Part shown: piece after piece, positions 26,850-36,999 of the stretch
Position numbering within the stretch: position 1 is the stretch's first letter
How the letters are laid out: each line of letters opens with the position of its first letter
Source: Lepeophtheirus salmonis
Taxonomy: Eukaryota > Arthropoda > Copepoda > Siphonostomatoida > Caligidae
Assembly: GCF_016086655.4 (NCBI RefSeq)
Contig: NC_052132.2
Coordinates: 7,442,805 to 7,506,804 of the forward strand
DNA: 64,000 nt
Direction of reading: 5' to 3'
Notes under the pieces: model-generated
Databases searched by the model: none
Told to the model about the DNA's origin: nothing
Seen by the model: only the letters and a program-made list of their open reading frames with translations
Position numbers and translations under genes: made by a program

Positions 26850-26970
26850 TTATATCTTATTGACTTATTTGTCTAACTATCAAATGATTTCGAACCTTTT
26901 GTTTTGTTTCTTTTTTGAGGAAAATTTCCGTGATGCAATAAAGTCAACGACGTGATTTGTATATATATAG
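26850..26970. repeat. Dispersed repeat fragment (group 7.0/26.3/26.9/43.5 kb)
   Basis: TTTTTTGAGGAAAATTTCCG + TGATGCAATAAAGTCAACGACGTG is a third copy of the block at 6960-7000, only about 540 bp from the copy at 26.3 kb and in the same orientation. Confidence 0.4.
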
Positions 26971-27197
26971 AAATTAAATATGAATGTACGAATTAGGCAT
27001 TTCCAAGTTAATACATACTGAATGAATAATATCATCCTTCGTCTCCCACTTTATTGTTTACCTATACTTCAAATGTTTGTATCAAGGATGTGACACTTTG
27101 ATTATCTCATCTCTTATAAAAATACATTCAACTCAAATATCGTAGACATTAAGCCACACTTTGATAGAGATTCAATCCATTTTCTTTTAAACACCAC

Positions 27198-27240
27198 ATA
27201 ATATGTAGATGGGCGTGTTCAACACGCATCTACATATTAT
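27198..27240. promoter_or_regulatory. Strong hairpin upstream of the cuticle gene promoter
   Basis: ATAATATGTAGATG(GG)CGTG pairs with CACGCATCTACATATTAT across a TTCAA loop: an 18-bp stem broken only by a two-base GG bulge. It ends about 65 bp before the TATA box of the cuticle gene. It may be a dyad-symmetric binding site or a relic of a miniature element. A function is inference only. Confidence 0.5.
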
Positions 27241-27305
27241 ACATACCTATACTTATATTCTGGCGTCACTTGACATTGGAAATTCTATATTGAACCTATT
27301 TTTTC

Positions 27306-27342
27306 TATAAATGGTTTGAATCGCAACTATATGGACATCAGT
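27306..27342 (+). promoter_or_regulatory. TATA box and arthropod initiator of the cuticle gene
   Basis: TATAAA at 27306-27311 is followed by ATCAGTTT, a full match to the arthropod initiator T-C-A-G-T-Y, at 27338-27343. The A at 27340 would be +1, 34 bases after the first T of the TATA box, giving a 5' leader of 23 bases before the ATG at 27363. Spacing is slightly long but plausible. Confidence 0.6.
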
Positions 27343-27362
27343 TTATCTCTGAATATTTAAGA

Positions 27363-27972
27363 ATGAAGGTAAAAAATTGCAGACCAATATTTAAAAACGC
27401 TTCTTATATATTTTTATTTATTTGAAAATAACAACGATTTTTAGGTACTTTATACTCTTGTCTTCATGAGCATTTCTGTCTCAGCCCAATACTACTCCCC
27501 TTTGACTACCAATCCTTCCATTATTGATGAACCTGCGTTGTACAAATTTACTTATAATGTAAATGACTTTGAACTTCAAAACTTTGGACATGAGGAAAGC
27601 AGGGATGGTGCTGAGACCCATGGAGAATATCGAGTGGCTCTTCCTGATGGTCGTACTAAAATAGTCACATATGAAGTCATTGGAGACTCTGGATTTGTTG
27701 CTGGTGTAAAGTATGAGGGAGAAATCCTTCCTTTTACTCCACCTCAGCCTGCTCCTTATGAGCCATCCCCTCCACCTCCAGCTGTTTATCAACCTCTTCC
27801 TAACCCTCTTCCACCCCCAGCACCCAAGCCAGCTCCTGTTTACTACAAACCTATCCCTCCTCCAATACAAGCTCCAGTTTACTACAAACCCCTACCTCCT
27901 CCAACACCAACTCCAAAATCAAATCCTCCAAGGAAAACCTATGGACCAGTTCGATTTAATCCTTTTGGATAA
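27363..27972 (+). CDS. Cuticle protein with Rebers-Riddiford chitin-binding domain; join(27363..27368,27445..27972)
   Basis: Exon 1 encodes only Met-Lys (ATGAAG), then GTAAAA...TTTTTAG forms a 76-bp intron. Exon 2 continues V-L-Y-T-L-V-F-M in frame. The 177-residue product starts with a signal peptide (MKVLYTLVFMSISVSA, likely cleaved before Gln17). Residues 35-94 form a chitin_bind_4 domain: YKFTYNVNDF, then EESRDGAETHGEYRVALPDG, then GFVAGVKYEG; the hydrophilic EExxDG run and G-x-Y-x-V-x-x-P-D-G suggest the RR-2 type. Residues 97-177 are proline-rich with two APVYYKP repeats. Such proteins are secreted by the epidermis and bind chitin in the exoskeleton. The two-codon first exon is common in arthropod cuticle genes and gives a proper signal peptide, which a start at the internal Met (27466) would not. 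Confidence 0.93.
27369..27444 (+). other. 76-bp intron of the cuticle gene
   Basis: Donor AAG|GTAAAA and acceptor CGATTTTTAG|GTA, phase 0, placed inside the signal peptide coding region. Removing it joins ATGAAG to an open 175-codon frame. Confidence 0.85.
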
Positions 27973-28028
27973 TATCATCCTATTGTGTTATATACATTGA
28001 TCTAATAACAATATTTATTTTTATTTAT

Positions 28029-28052
28029 AATAAAATATGCTCTACAAATAAA
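28029..28052 (+). terminator. Two poly(A) signals of the cuticle gene
   Basis: AATAAA occurs at 28029-28034 and again at 28047-28052, 57 and 75 bases after the TAA stop (27970-27972). Either would give a short 3' untranslated region. In AT-rich DNA AATAAA occurs by chance, but the position fits. Confidence 0.55.
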
Positions 28053-28679
28053 TAGCCTTTTCCTTAGGGTGGTGTAACTTCAAATTAAGCCTTCATACCT
28101 TTATTTGATACACTATTAGAAAAGATAACATCTTAAATATGTTGACAGTCAACACAAAATCAATCTAAAATGATTTTTCTCAATATTGAGAAACATTTGT
28201 ATCGCTCAACGAATTATCGTCAATTTCCTATTACCAAATGTTTCTTATTAACACTTTGGGTATGTAGTCAATTGCATTATGAGTTGGCAATATTGATTAT
28301 TAGTATAAAAGAATGAGAAATTGACAGATTTTCTCGTTAAAAGGACCATATCGGGCTAACATAAGTCTCTTCAATCAAATAATGGTAAACTATAGTTCAT
28401 AAGTCATATTTTTAATACGAAGCATGTAATTGACTCAAGTATATTTATAGTATATTGACTTTTATGTACAAACGTATGAAGTAAATGAATAAATTTAGAT
28501 TCTATCTTTTTTTTTTTTTTTGTTATCTGCATATATAAGAATGTATGAAAAATATGCAAATAAGCGATACCCCTATATATATTTGGTGAAAATGAGATAC
28601 AGGTTTTTTCACAAACCAAACCTAACTCAACAGATAAATATTTGTGTTGTTACTTGGCTCAAGACTTATTTGTTTCAGT

Positions 28680-29050
28680 TTGGTCTTGAGTAATTTTTTC
28701 TCACCCGATACTTTAATACTAACCTCATTCTTAGACGGTAGACTGGCATTTAAGAGTTTTCACATTATTAACTAATTTTTTCGGTCTCAACATACAAACT
28801 AATTTTCTTCGGTATCAATCTATGGACTGGTTTTTTCCCTATTTGGATCTATGAATAAGATTAATGCAACACATTTAATTTTATGTATTGTCCCCATGTC
28901 AACAATTTTAAAACACATCAGACTTTATCAACAATACATCTATAGAATCGATTTTGACCCATTAAGACTGATTTTTGTAAAAAAGATCCAGACAAAACTT
29001 TGGTCCGTTAAAAATCAAAACGATCTCATACCACTCCAGGATTTTTAAAC
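28680..29050. repeat. Dispersed repeat (pair with 10380-10810)
   Basis: TCAATCTATGGACTGGTTTT and ACATCTATAGAATCGATTTT correspond in order and spacing to blocks at 10.5-10.65 kb. The 65-codon ORF at 28851-29048 runs through it and is not called as a gene. Confidence 0.4.
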
Positions 29051-29315
29051 CGATGCCCAATACTTATCTTTTTAGTTTGAAAATGATTCGATGGCATTTA
29101 ACTATCACTCCTGCACATTGTACATAATGTTAAAATTGGTATTCTTTAAATGAGAAATTATCAATCTTAAAAGAATTTTAAGAATGCAGATCGAAGACTT
29201 ATTTGTTCTCATGTATTTCGACACTAACGATGTGAAGAAAACTTATCAATTATATGATATATTTTTCATCCTTCTGGAGTTTTTATTAGAAAATTAATAT
29301 TGCCTCTAAATAATA

Positions 29316-29859
29316 GACTGGGGAAAAATAAATTTCGTATTGTACTCGTAATTGTAATGCTTTCTAAGAAGTATTACAATAATTCAGTTTAAGCAAAGTA
29401 TGCCCCGTTATGTTCGATATCTTGTTCCCAAGGGGAGTACAACCTCATACCCTTCTCGTTGAAGCCATTGTCCCTATGACGTCTTTGTTCCTCCTATTCA
29501 CCAATACTGGTCGCTTCTGAGTAGAATTGAGCGAAAGAATAATCGCTCGAACAACTTTTGAGTAACATGAACCAAAACACTATCGACACTGTATACATAG
29601 CAAATTTTCTAGGGTACATTCGAAGTGTTTTTCCCTTTCAGGTAGTAAAATGTAAAATATGGTGCACTTCTTCTTTTGAGACCTCCAAACTCGACGCACG
29701 ATAATTCAAGACTGAATCGGCCAATCGCTATGCTGTGTTTGTAGTATACACTCACACCTTTAAATCACCTTATCGTATGATCCGATGGGACCAATAATGA
29801 TAAAGATAAACTAAGCTAAAATTATGTAAGGGAAATACGAAATTACTTTTCCCCCAGCC
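29316..29859 (-). mobile_element. Internally deleted mauritiana-like mariner, copy B, with both inverted repeats and TA sites
   Basis: The left end GACTGGGGAAAAATAAATTT and the reverse complement of the right end GGCTGGGGGAAAAGTAATTT form a terminal inverted repeat of about 27 bp. TA flanks both sides (29314-29315 and 29860-29861). The element is 544 bp. The minus strand ends with NEKGMRLYSPWEQDIEHNGA + YFA and a stop at about 29403, matching the W-x-K-x-x-x-x-x-G-x-Y-F end of mariner transposases. The right 130 bp match copy A (16838 leftward). The catalytic domain is missing, so it is non-autonomous. Confidence 0.78.
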
Positions 29860-30209
29860 TAATATTTTTACATGTATTCTGAAAATATGGAAGGATGGCT
29901 TGAATACATAAACTGACATTTTTCCTTAGAAATGTATCATCATGAAAATTTTTCAAAGTTGAATAAAATGTTTTAATTATATATATAAAATAATGAATAT
30001 ATGAGAACGGTCAACATAAAAACAATGTTGAACGAAAATCAGGGATATATAAATTTTCCAATATATTATATTTTCAATATACATTCTAATGGCCTTATTT
30101 TGGTCAAATATTGCTTTTGTATCATATTTTAATATTCCAGAATGTAAGGTTTTGTTTATAATATTATGGCCTTTCAAATATTTATTACTTATCAATTTAT
30201 AATTCTTTA

Positions 30210-30265
30210 ATTGTGAGGGTCAATTTTTGCTACCTTAAGTGCCATTTCCGCTGCCTCCAAAGAAT
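30210..30265. repeat. Dispersed repeat fragment (group 11.1/30.2/50.1 kb)
   Basis: GTGAGGGTCAATTTTTGCTA + CCTTAAGTGCCATTTCCGCTGCCTCCAAAGA resembles the 3' part of the copies at 11290-11345 and 50215-50250. Confidence 0.35.
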
Positions 30266-30269
30266 TAAA

Positions 30270-31320
30270 CTAAATAATTTTGTGGATGAAAATGAACTGT
30301 AATTATTTAAAGAATACAAACATATTCTAGGATTAATTGAGGCAAAAATCATTTTGGCTTGCTTTAATAATACGGAGTAATATTTGATATTAATTAATGC
30401 TGTATATATTCATCTTATATTGTTAGATCAAACCATTTATACGAAACATTTAATGTACACTAGTATGGCTTAATATTTTATAATACTTAATATACAATAA
30501 GGCAAGGTTTGTCTCTTTTTCTGTTTGCATAAATATATGGTATAAGAACGAGTCCCTGGGTGCACTGTATACAATAGTCCATGATGTATATCATAAACAT
30601 ATTTTGATCTAAGAAATAATAATATTATCGTAACGATGAAATATGCGTCTACATATAGAATCGAACGTGCATACACCCTATATTGTGCTCCCTGATGTAT
30701 GTCATATAAATATATTTGATATAAAAATGATTATGCAGCCTTATTAGTAAAAATTTTGCAGGCCTGTTTCTTTTTGTTTTCAAAAATTAAGTATATTTTA
30801 AGATTTGAATCTAATATAAATAATGATATGTTCAAATGCATTTTGTTTGTTCTGTTTTTAACACTCTAAAGACTAAAGTATTCCTCAATCATCACATTAT
30901 ATATATTTTTTAAAGTCTTATTACTATTTTTTCATTTTTGAAGACAGAACACATATGGATTGATACAAGTACAGAGTAGTTACTCATAAAAAAGGGAGAG
31001 TAACTCTGAAAACTTCTTAAGGAGTTATATTCTATATTATTTAGCCAAAACTTGTTTTTTAGCCCACATCTAATTACTTAGGCAAGAGTGGGTACTAACG
31101 CAATGTACTTACTATACAAAAAAATTCTTGTGTTATGATTTTAAGGATTGCATTAAATAATCTTTATTTTATATGGTTAGATGACAAAAGTATATACAAT
31201 CATCATTTACCTGATTGATTATATTCAATTGATATCGTCTTTCTCTAGCACTGATAACTTAAAAAAGAAAAGAATATAATTTTAACTTTTCCATTGAAAT
31301 ATAAATTCGAGTATCAAGAA
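30270..31320. other. AT-rich stretch, no gene recognised
   Basis: Only short ORFs. A loosely repeated phrase (TGTATACAATAGTCCATGATGTATATCATA near 30567 and CTATATTGTGCTCCCTGATGTATGTCATA near 30680) suggests an old local duplication. Confidence 0.35.
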
Positions 31321-31329
31321 ACCCTTCTA

Positions 31330-31560
31330 ATATACTATTATATATACCAGCCCGCGGATTATGCTACTGAACCTCTTGTCCAGAAGGTGGAGCATTATAC
31401 ACCACCACTGTTTCCTTAAGCTCTAAGGATCCTTTCTCATATTCTATAATAAACATGACAACGGGCTGTGCAGTTAAACTACTGGTCCAAAACATTGGTC
31501 AAAGCCATTGCCACCACTATACATTGAAGTGGCAAAATAATATTGGATCTCTCGTTACAA
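31330..31560. repeat. Dispersed repeat (pair with 45930-46090)
   Basis: CCAGCCCGCGGATTATGCTA + CTGAACCTCTTGTCCAGAAGGTGG parallels CCAGCCTACGAATTACACTA + TTTAACCGCTTGTCCACAAGAGGG near 45950. Each is followed by CTAAGGATCC/CCAAGGACTCC, a TTCTATAATAAAC/CCTATAATAAAC segment and a GGGCTGTGCAGT/GGCCCATGCAGT block. It is unclassified and non-coding. Confidence 0.5.
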
Positions 31561-32149
31561 TTTCTTATGATATAATAGTTTGATTGCCGGAATATGGAAA
31601 TTTTATAGATTTTGCACATTGCCTGCTCCATCAGTCATTTTTCAAAATGCCCGATTTTCCACATACCCAACATATATTATAATAAACTTATATTTATAAG
31701 TTAATTATATAACGGTGTGTATAATTTTAAGGGCTAAGCCCCCCCCAAAAAAAAGGATGAAAGCTAGCAACGCCCCACAAATAAGTATTAGTATAATGAA
31801 CTATATCAAATTTTGTTATTACCTTATAAATGAAATAAATTTGATATGAAAAAATACATTTTTATAATGTATAAAAAAGTATTTCGTTGATTTATCAATT
31901 TACATTTTTGGTAAATTTTGAGATTTTAATATAATTAAATGTGGCAGGAATTAAAAATATGTCAAACAGATTGATAAAGTTAATTAAACAGGTTTGCCTG
32001 CAATTCAGATGATAAATGAATCAAAGAATACAAGGGATTTCATCATAAAATCCAAATACCAATCTCCTATTTTGAAACACCCGATTCAAGAAAAATATTT
32101 AAATTTCAACGTGGGTGGATGAATAAAGAGCGTTTCCAGTGTGTTGGCA

Positions 32150-32340
32150 GTACACCTCCCAAAATCAAGGAATTTTTTCTTTTTACTAGAAATTTTAATA
32201 TTTGAATTTTTTTTCTCCAAAATTTTAGATTCGAAATTTAATTTTCGAATTTTCTTTTTCAAAAAAATTAATTTTTTTTGAAAAGTTGTGGATTTTAAAT
32301 AAAAAATTTAAATTTTTGGATTTTTTTTAAACTACATGCA
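32150..32340. repeat. T-rich dispersed repeat, tail-only copy
   Basis: CCTCCCAAAATC followed by AATTTTTT/CAAAAAAATTAATTTTTT units and AAAAGTTGTGGATTTT matches the tail of the repeat at 25100-25330 and 55430-56050. The GC-rich head is absent. Confidence 0.45.
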
Positions 32341-32959
32341 TGGCAAAAATATATATACTTTTAATTTTAGTTTTTACTATAGTTAATATATGGCTTGTCA
32401 GCAAAAAAAACAAGCTAGAATGATTGGTCCAAAAATTGAGTTTGGTCTATATTTGTAACTATCACCATTATCTCTCAACAAACTATTACTATTAATTTTT
32501 TGGGTGCGTTACAAATTGCCATTAATGTTGACAAAAATGATCATTTTGAATCATTTTCCTACATTATTATTACTTTTAATCTTAATTTTGATCAAATTGA
32601 GATTATTTAACTTTGAATTTCACCTGAAAAATACTTATATATAAAGAAAATATAATTTTTTATTTTGGAGATATTTCGATTTTAATTTAAAATGAAAATT
32701 TGTTTTTTAAATAAATATGTACACTATTAAATCAATTATAAGCATTTATTTCGTCATTTTATTAACAAAAGTTTTATTTAATATGTCGTATTTATTTAAC
32801 TCATTAACAGATTGATATATTTTTCAAGTCCATGCCAATTTCTCAGAGAAATAAACTATAAAAAATATTATTGTTTTCCTGTAAAATAACCACTCCAGAT
32901 ATAATATAAAAAAATGATAGCCCTGATTCCGGAAAGACAGCATATTATCGATATTTTAG

Positions 32960-33270
32960 TTTTTTTGGAGGGGGTCACTAATTATCTTAAATCTGCTGCA
33001 AGAGAAGAATTATAACAAACCCCATGGATCGATCCTGTGGGAAGGGTACATCTCTCAAGCAATTCATGACTCCCCTTTGTTCCTCTCCATCAAAGTAATC
33101 ATGACCTGGGATTCAAAAAGATCAAAGAGATCATGAAGTATTTTTACTCTCATCCACTTCGTAGTACCGGCCTACTCTAACTCGAAATATGGAGGACTCA
33201 CTTTTTCAATTCAATCCATACCAATTAGTTATCTTTCGGAGCACTTGAATCCAAGGCTAAGCTCGCTGAA
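32960..33270. other. Less AT-rich block of unknown nature
   Basis: This 300-bp block stands out in composition and has an open stretch on the + strand near 33150-33250 (HFVVPAYSNSKYGGLTFS) and on the minus strand (LFESQVMITLMERNKGES). Neither matches a family I know. It may be a transposon fragment or a lost exon. Confidence 0.3.
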
Positions 33271-33474
33271 ATTATCTCTTTTTATATGATCTAATTTTTC
33301 TTTGTATTATAATTTTAAGTGAAATCTTGCTGAATATGGATGATAAGGTTGAAAAATTAATTAAAACATATTTTTGTCAAGTTCATTACATTGAAACCAA
33401 ATTTATTCTAATAATACTCCAAATTTAAAGTATATTCCATCTTAATACACATGTGACGTCAATCTAAAGCAACA

Positions 33475-33665
33475 TTTGCAATAGCAAAGGCCTGCCATAG
33501 CTTCCAACGCCGTGAGGACAAGGCTATCCAGAGAGGTGGATCTCATTATGCGTGATTGAATGTCCTTAAATATAACTTCAAAATAATAAAAAAATATGGT
33601 TTTACCCCATCCAGTTCATGTTATTTGACTTCAAGTTTTTCCCAAATTTTTTTAAGCATCCTATA
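33475..33665 (+). pseudogene. 3' fragment of the mariner lineage seen at 5581-6245
   Basis: The + strand frame reads AIAKACHSFQRREDKAIQRG + GSHYA and stop, the same C-terminal block as at 6080-6138. The following 120 bp align with the 3' untranslated part and inverted repeat of that element (CTCATTAT...TTGAATGT; end CCCAAATTTTTTTAAGCATCC). No 5' part is nearby. Confidence 0.6.
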
Positions 33666-33900
33666 TTATAAATAACTTTAATATTTGGGATGTTGAGATC
33701 AACAAATCTTTGGTTAATTTAATGTGGAATGAAACAATATTATGTTTTCTTTGTTGAAATTATAATTAAATATGACGATAATGGTATAGATAGGTATTCT
33801 TAAAAGAATATTATCTTCTCTTTTAAAAAATAACAAACTTTCATATACTTTAAAGTATAAGTAGATGTTGTATTATTTGAGGATTTTAATTTATATGTAC

Positions 33901-33918
33901 GGGGGGGGGAGGGGGGGG
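33901..33918. other. G-run (G9-A-G8)
   Basis: A purine run of nine and eight Gs split by one A in an AT-rich setting. Such runs can fold as G-quadruplexes and are also common sites of sequencing length error. Similar runs occur at 38513, 58070 and 62440. Confidence 0.8.
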
Positions 33919-34261
33919 TTGACTTAAAATTTACGCAGTTTCCATATTATTTATGAATGTTTCAAATATTTTGTGTAATAGTATACATATGTCACAAAAA
34001 CATTATTTTATACAAAACTATCGTCAATACTGGCAGCTATTTCTTTATTCAATTATACAACCATCGGCTGTTACTATCGTGGGAGAAATCATCTTATTGA
34101 AAAAAAGTCAGCACTTACAAATGTAGTCCGTATTATTTTCATTTCAATTCAGGCTTGGTCAATAACTGCCTTGATCGATTCTCACTTTCATCACGTTCTC
34201 TACCCGTCTTTATCTCAATATGCAGCCAGCAAAAATTATCAAAAGGATTAGCATCTGGGTT

Positions 34262-34460
34262 ATAGTATGGAGCTTATTTTTTAAATGATAGAAAAATGTT
34301 TCTTTTAGTCTATACATATCATGGACTAACTTTGAACAATTTTGAAAAATATTCAGAGGTAGCTCAACAACCCTAGAGTTTTGAAATTTTTCACATTTGA
34401 GACACTAAAAACCTCATATTTTAAACATTTAAAATATATGCTCCACCTTTGTGGGAACTT
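34262..34460. mobile_element. Short relative of the foldback element at 19.0-19.5 kb
   Basis: The left end TATGGAGCTTATTTTTTAAA and the right end (in reverse) AGGTGGAGCATATATTTTAA are inverted, as at 18997/19447. The interior shares ACTTTGAACAATTTTGAAAA and AGGTAGCTCAACAACCC with the left arm of the longer copy. About 200 bp long; non-coding. Confidence 0.6.
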
Positions 34461-34501
34461 GTACTTCTCCCGGAGTGGATGATTTTAGCCAAATAGCAAG
34501 G

Positions 34502-34535
34502 AGATATAGGCTGGAATTACTTCCAGCCTATATCT
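34502..34535. other. Perfect 15-bp-stem hairpin
   Basis: AGATATAGGCTGGAA, loop TTAC, then TTCCAGCCTATATCT: 15 of 15 pairs. It lies 40 bp after the foldback element and before a mariner remnant. The loop is too short for a typical microRNA precursor. Confidence 0.7.
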
Positions 34536-34899
34536 AGGTAGGATTGGATGAATTTGGGCCATGCTCTTTATGAGAATAGGCTTCTTTAAGATTACTAAGA
34601 ACTTACCACTTAGTTTTGCGACTGTTATGTTGACTGCAGTGTGAGAAAATACAAAATCATTGGCACGATAGCGAATTTACAGGTTTGATCTCAGCTATTG
34701 GTACACATATTATTATTTTCAAGCTGGAATGACGTTGGCGCTAAATTGCAGAGGAGGACCACAACATATTTTATGTCTGAACATTTGAGCAAAATTTTGT
34801 TTTTTTTCTGATTATTTCTTTTACCTTTTATTCCTTTTGAATAAGCAGAACAGCTGCTACATAACAACCGAATATCCACATGATGTATTTGCTTCCACT

Positions 34900-35370
34900 G
34901 CAGATACCACCACCGGGGATGTCTGCCCCTCCCCCCATTTTTGTCAATGAAGAAACCTACAGTGAACTTCTGGCTAAGAAAGTACTACCTAGGCGAGAGA
35001 AAAGTTCGATGAAAACTTTGTTTTCACTCTAGATGGAGCTTCGTGTCATGGCCCGCTAAGAGTACAGCCTAACTGAGACATAACTTTTCGGACTTTTGGA
35101 ACCTCAAAATGTGACCACCATCCTCTCCAGATGCGAACCACTTAGACTCCTTTACCTAGTTGCTTCTAGAGAAGAGAGCTTGTGTTATTGCTCACAGGAG
35201 TGTCCAGTCTCTAGAAGCTTCCATTAGTATGGACTGGACCAATATCAAGTCTGATTTCATAGTCTGTATGTAACTATTAGAGCTGAGGGCTCACAATTTA
35301 ATAAAAATTGTTTTAAGCTTTATTTTTAGATGATTTTGTTGAATAAATGTCCTCACAAAACGTCTCGTTT
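34900..35370 (+). pseudogene. Decayed Tc1/mariner transposase, C-terminal half
   Basis: FTLDGASCHGPLRVQPN near 35025 corresponds to the F-Q-Q-D-x-A-P-x-H region with the second catalytic Asp. Further on, CVIAHRSVQSLEASISMDWT + NIKSDFIV (about 35180-35275) matches the usual C-terminal helix pattern H-x-S-V-x-S-L-x-A-S-I-x-x-x-W. The region between is frameshifted, and the S-P-D-L-N-P motif is lost. Inactive. Confidence 0.55.
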
Positions 35371-35881
35371 CAAGTTTACTCTTGAAAAATTGAAAATAAT
35401 AAATGTATACCATGGACCATGTCGGCTTACTCTGCACATGATTGGGCACATCTCTATGATTTTCTAGAAGTTATTTACATTAAAAATGTGTTTCTGATTA
35501 GTTGCATCCATCTTTCAAATGTTCCAATCCTCTTCCAACTTCTTTTTTACATTATACACGGTCTTCCTTGCCCCTCGAATTATATTTGAAATTTGGAGTT
35601 GGTGTGTGACCTGCAAGAAATTAAAGTTGTGACATTGAGTCTTATGTCTCTCTCGGACACGATTCTTAAAACAATTAATAGTAAATGTTTGCTAATCGCA
35701 TATCTTTTTTACGCAGTACCTGAATTTGTAAGCTAAATACCTCATAATTTTGAATTGCAAAGTTTGAAAATTTTTAGTCTGCACCAAGTATGTATAAGAA
35801 ATATATTTTTTTATTCAAATCATAGGACTATACACTTCTTTATAAGTGAAAAACTTCAGCATTGCTTAGTAAATATAAGTA

Positions 35882-36389
35882 AACGAGGGTGGTCTGAAAA
35901 GTTTCCGACCTATCATAAATAAAATACATTTTTTCTGATTTTGTATTTTCAAAATAGTATCGTTGTAACTCGAAACACTTCTTCCAGCGATGCTCCCATC
36001 TTTTTAACCCTTCCAAATAGTACTCAGAATTTTTCACTACAAAATAATTGTTCATGAGGCACTCTTTGTTTTAGGCTCACGCTTGATTGACCTAAACGTT
36101 TCAAATTTTGACACAAGTTTTTATACGTCTAGTATTGTTTGAATCTATTTAAAGGGTTACACTTTTTTTTTAAAATATTTAATGACAGCTCCATACTTGA
36201 TTTATGTCTATTTTCACAAAAACACACACATTTATTTACTCAAACAACTGTTACATAATAACTACACTTCCAAAATAGCTGACATTATTGTGAGTAACTG
36301 TTAACAGGTTTTAGATAGATGTAGCTAGCTTTTATTTACGAGTGGTGCCATCTTTCTGTTGAGGTGGGATACTATTCAGACCGCCCTAG
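35882..36389 (-). mobile_element. Internally deleted mariner with inverted repeats, copy C
   Basis: CGAGGGTGGTCTGAAAAGTT + TCCGACC at the left end is matched in inverted orientation by CTAGGGCGGTCTGAATAGTA + TCCCACC at the right end (about 23 of 27). TA lies at both edges. On the minus strand the 3' part encodes YYLEGLKRWEHRWKKCFELQ + RYYFE, the canonical G-x-x-x-L-x-x-R-W-x-K-C C-terminal block. The 5' part keeps a leader (CGTAAATAAAAGCTAGC) and little else. The whole interior corresponds to copy D at 40709-41159 in the opposite orientation. Confidence 0.8.
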
Positions 36390-36689
36390 TATATGTATAT
36401 TATATATATTTAAAATTAATAAGGGTATCTCATTTATTGTATCTTACTGTGGTGTTTCCAATATGGTAGGCTAGCTGTCATACTACTTGCATACTCTAAA
36501 CTTTTACACAGGAAGCAGTACTCTATTTCTGGCAAGTAAGGATTGCTCATGTTAATATGATATGATAATTCATTGGACAGTGTAACTTTTTTTTAGCTGA
36601 ATTAAATGTCATGAATTTTTTTTTAATTTCCCAAATTACACTTGAGGTACACATGATTTGTGTAAGATAACCGTTGAACCTCAAAACAG

Positions 36690-36945
36690 CTTAAACACCA
36701 CCGCTACCACGTCAGGCAGGAGCTTGTTTGACTGATGCAGCAAGATTATTGAAGTTATCCAGACGTTCAGTTTCTCAATGTTGGAACTACAAAAACAAGG
36801 AAATAGTCTTGAATACGAGCCTCAGCCATTACAAGAATCTGAAATGCTGAGAAGAGTGGCAAAAACTGTCATTGCTAAGTCTATAGGAAAATCTCATCAA
36901 TACATATGTACACTTACAAAACGGCTCATAGCCACAGGGTAGTCA
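36690..36945 (+). pseudogene. Tc1-type N-terminal (helix-turn-helix) remnant
   Basis: LTDAARLLKLSRRSVSQCWN near 36730-36790 has the form of the paired-like DNA-binding start of Tc1 transposases. RRVAKTVIAKSIGKSHQ-like residues (36850-36905) and LTKRLIATG follow in a shifted frame. No catalytic domain follows. Confidence 0.45.
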
Positions 36946-36999
36946 GTCATCAAAGTTACGGGTATTATTATGGGTTTTCCCCCTAATGAGACACACTTT

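Noticed and set aside
27481..27870. 129-codon ORF on the minus strand opposite the cuticle gene
   Set aside because: It is the antisense of a proline-rich coding sequence, which yields Trp/Arg-rich open frames by composition.
29566..29580. Codons for H-E-P-K-H on the + strand, fitting the zinc motif HExxH
   Set aside because: It lies inside the mariner copy B, the surrounding frame is not M13-like and no acceptor site precedes it.
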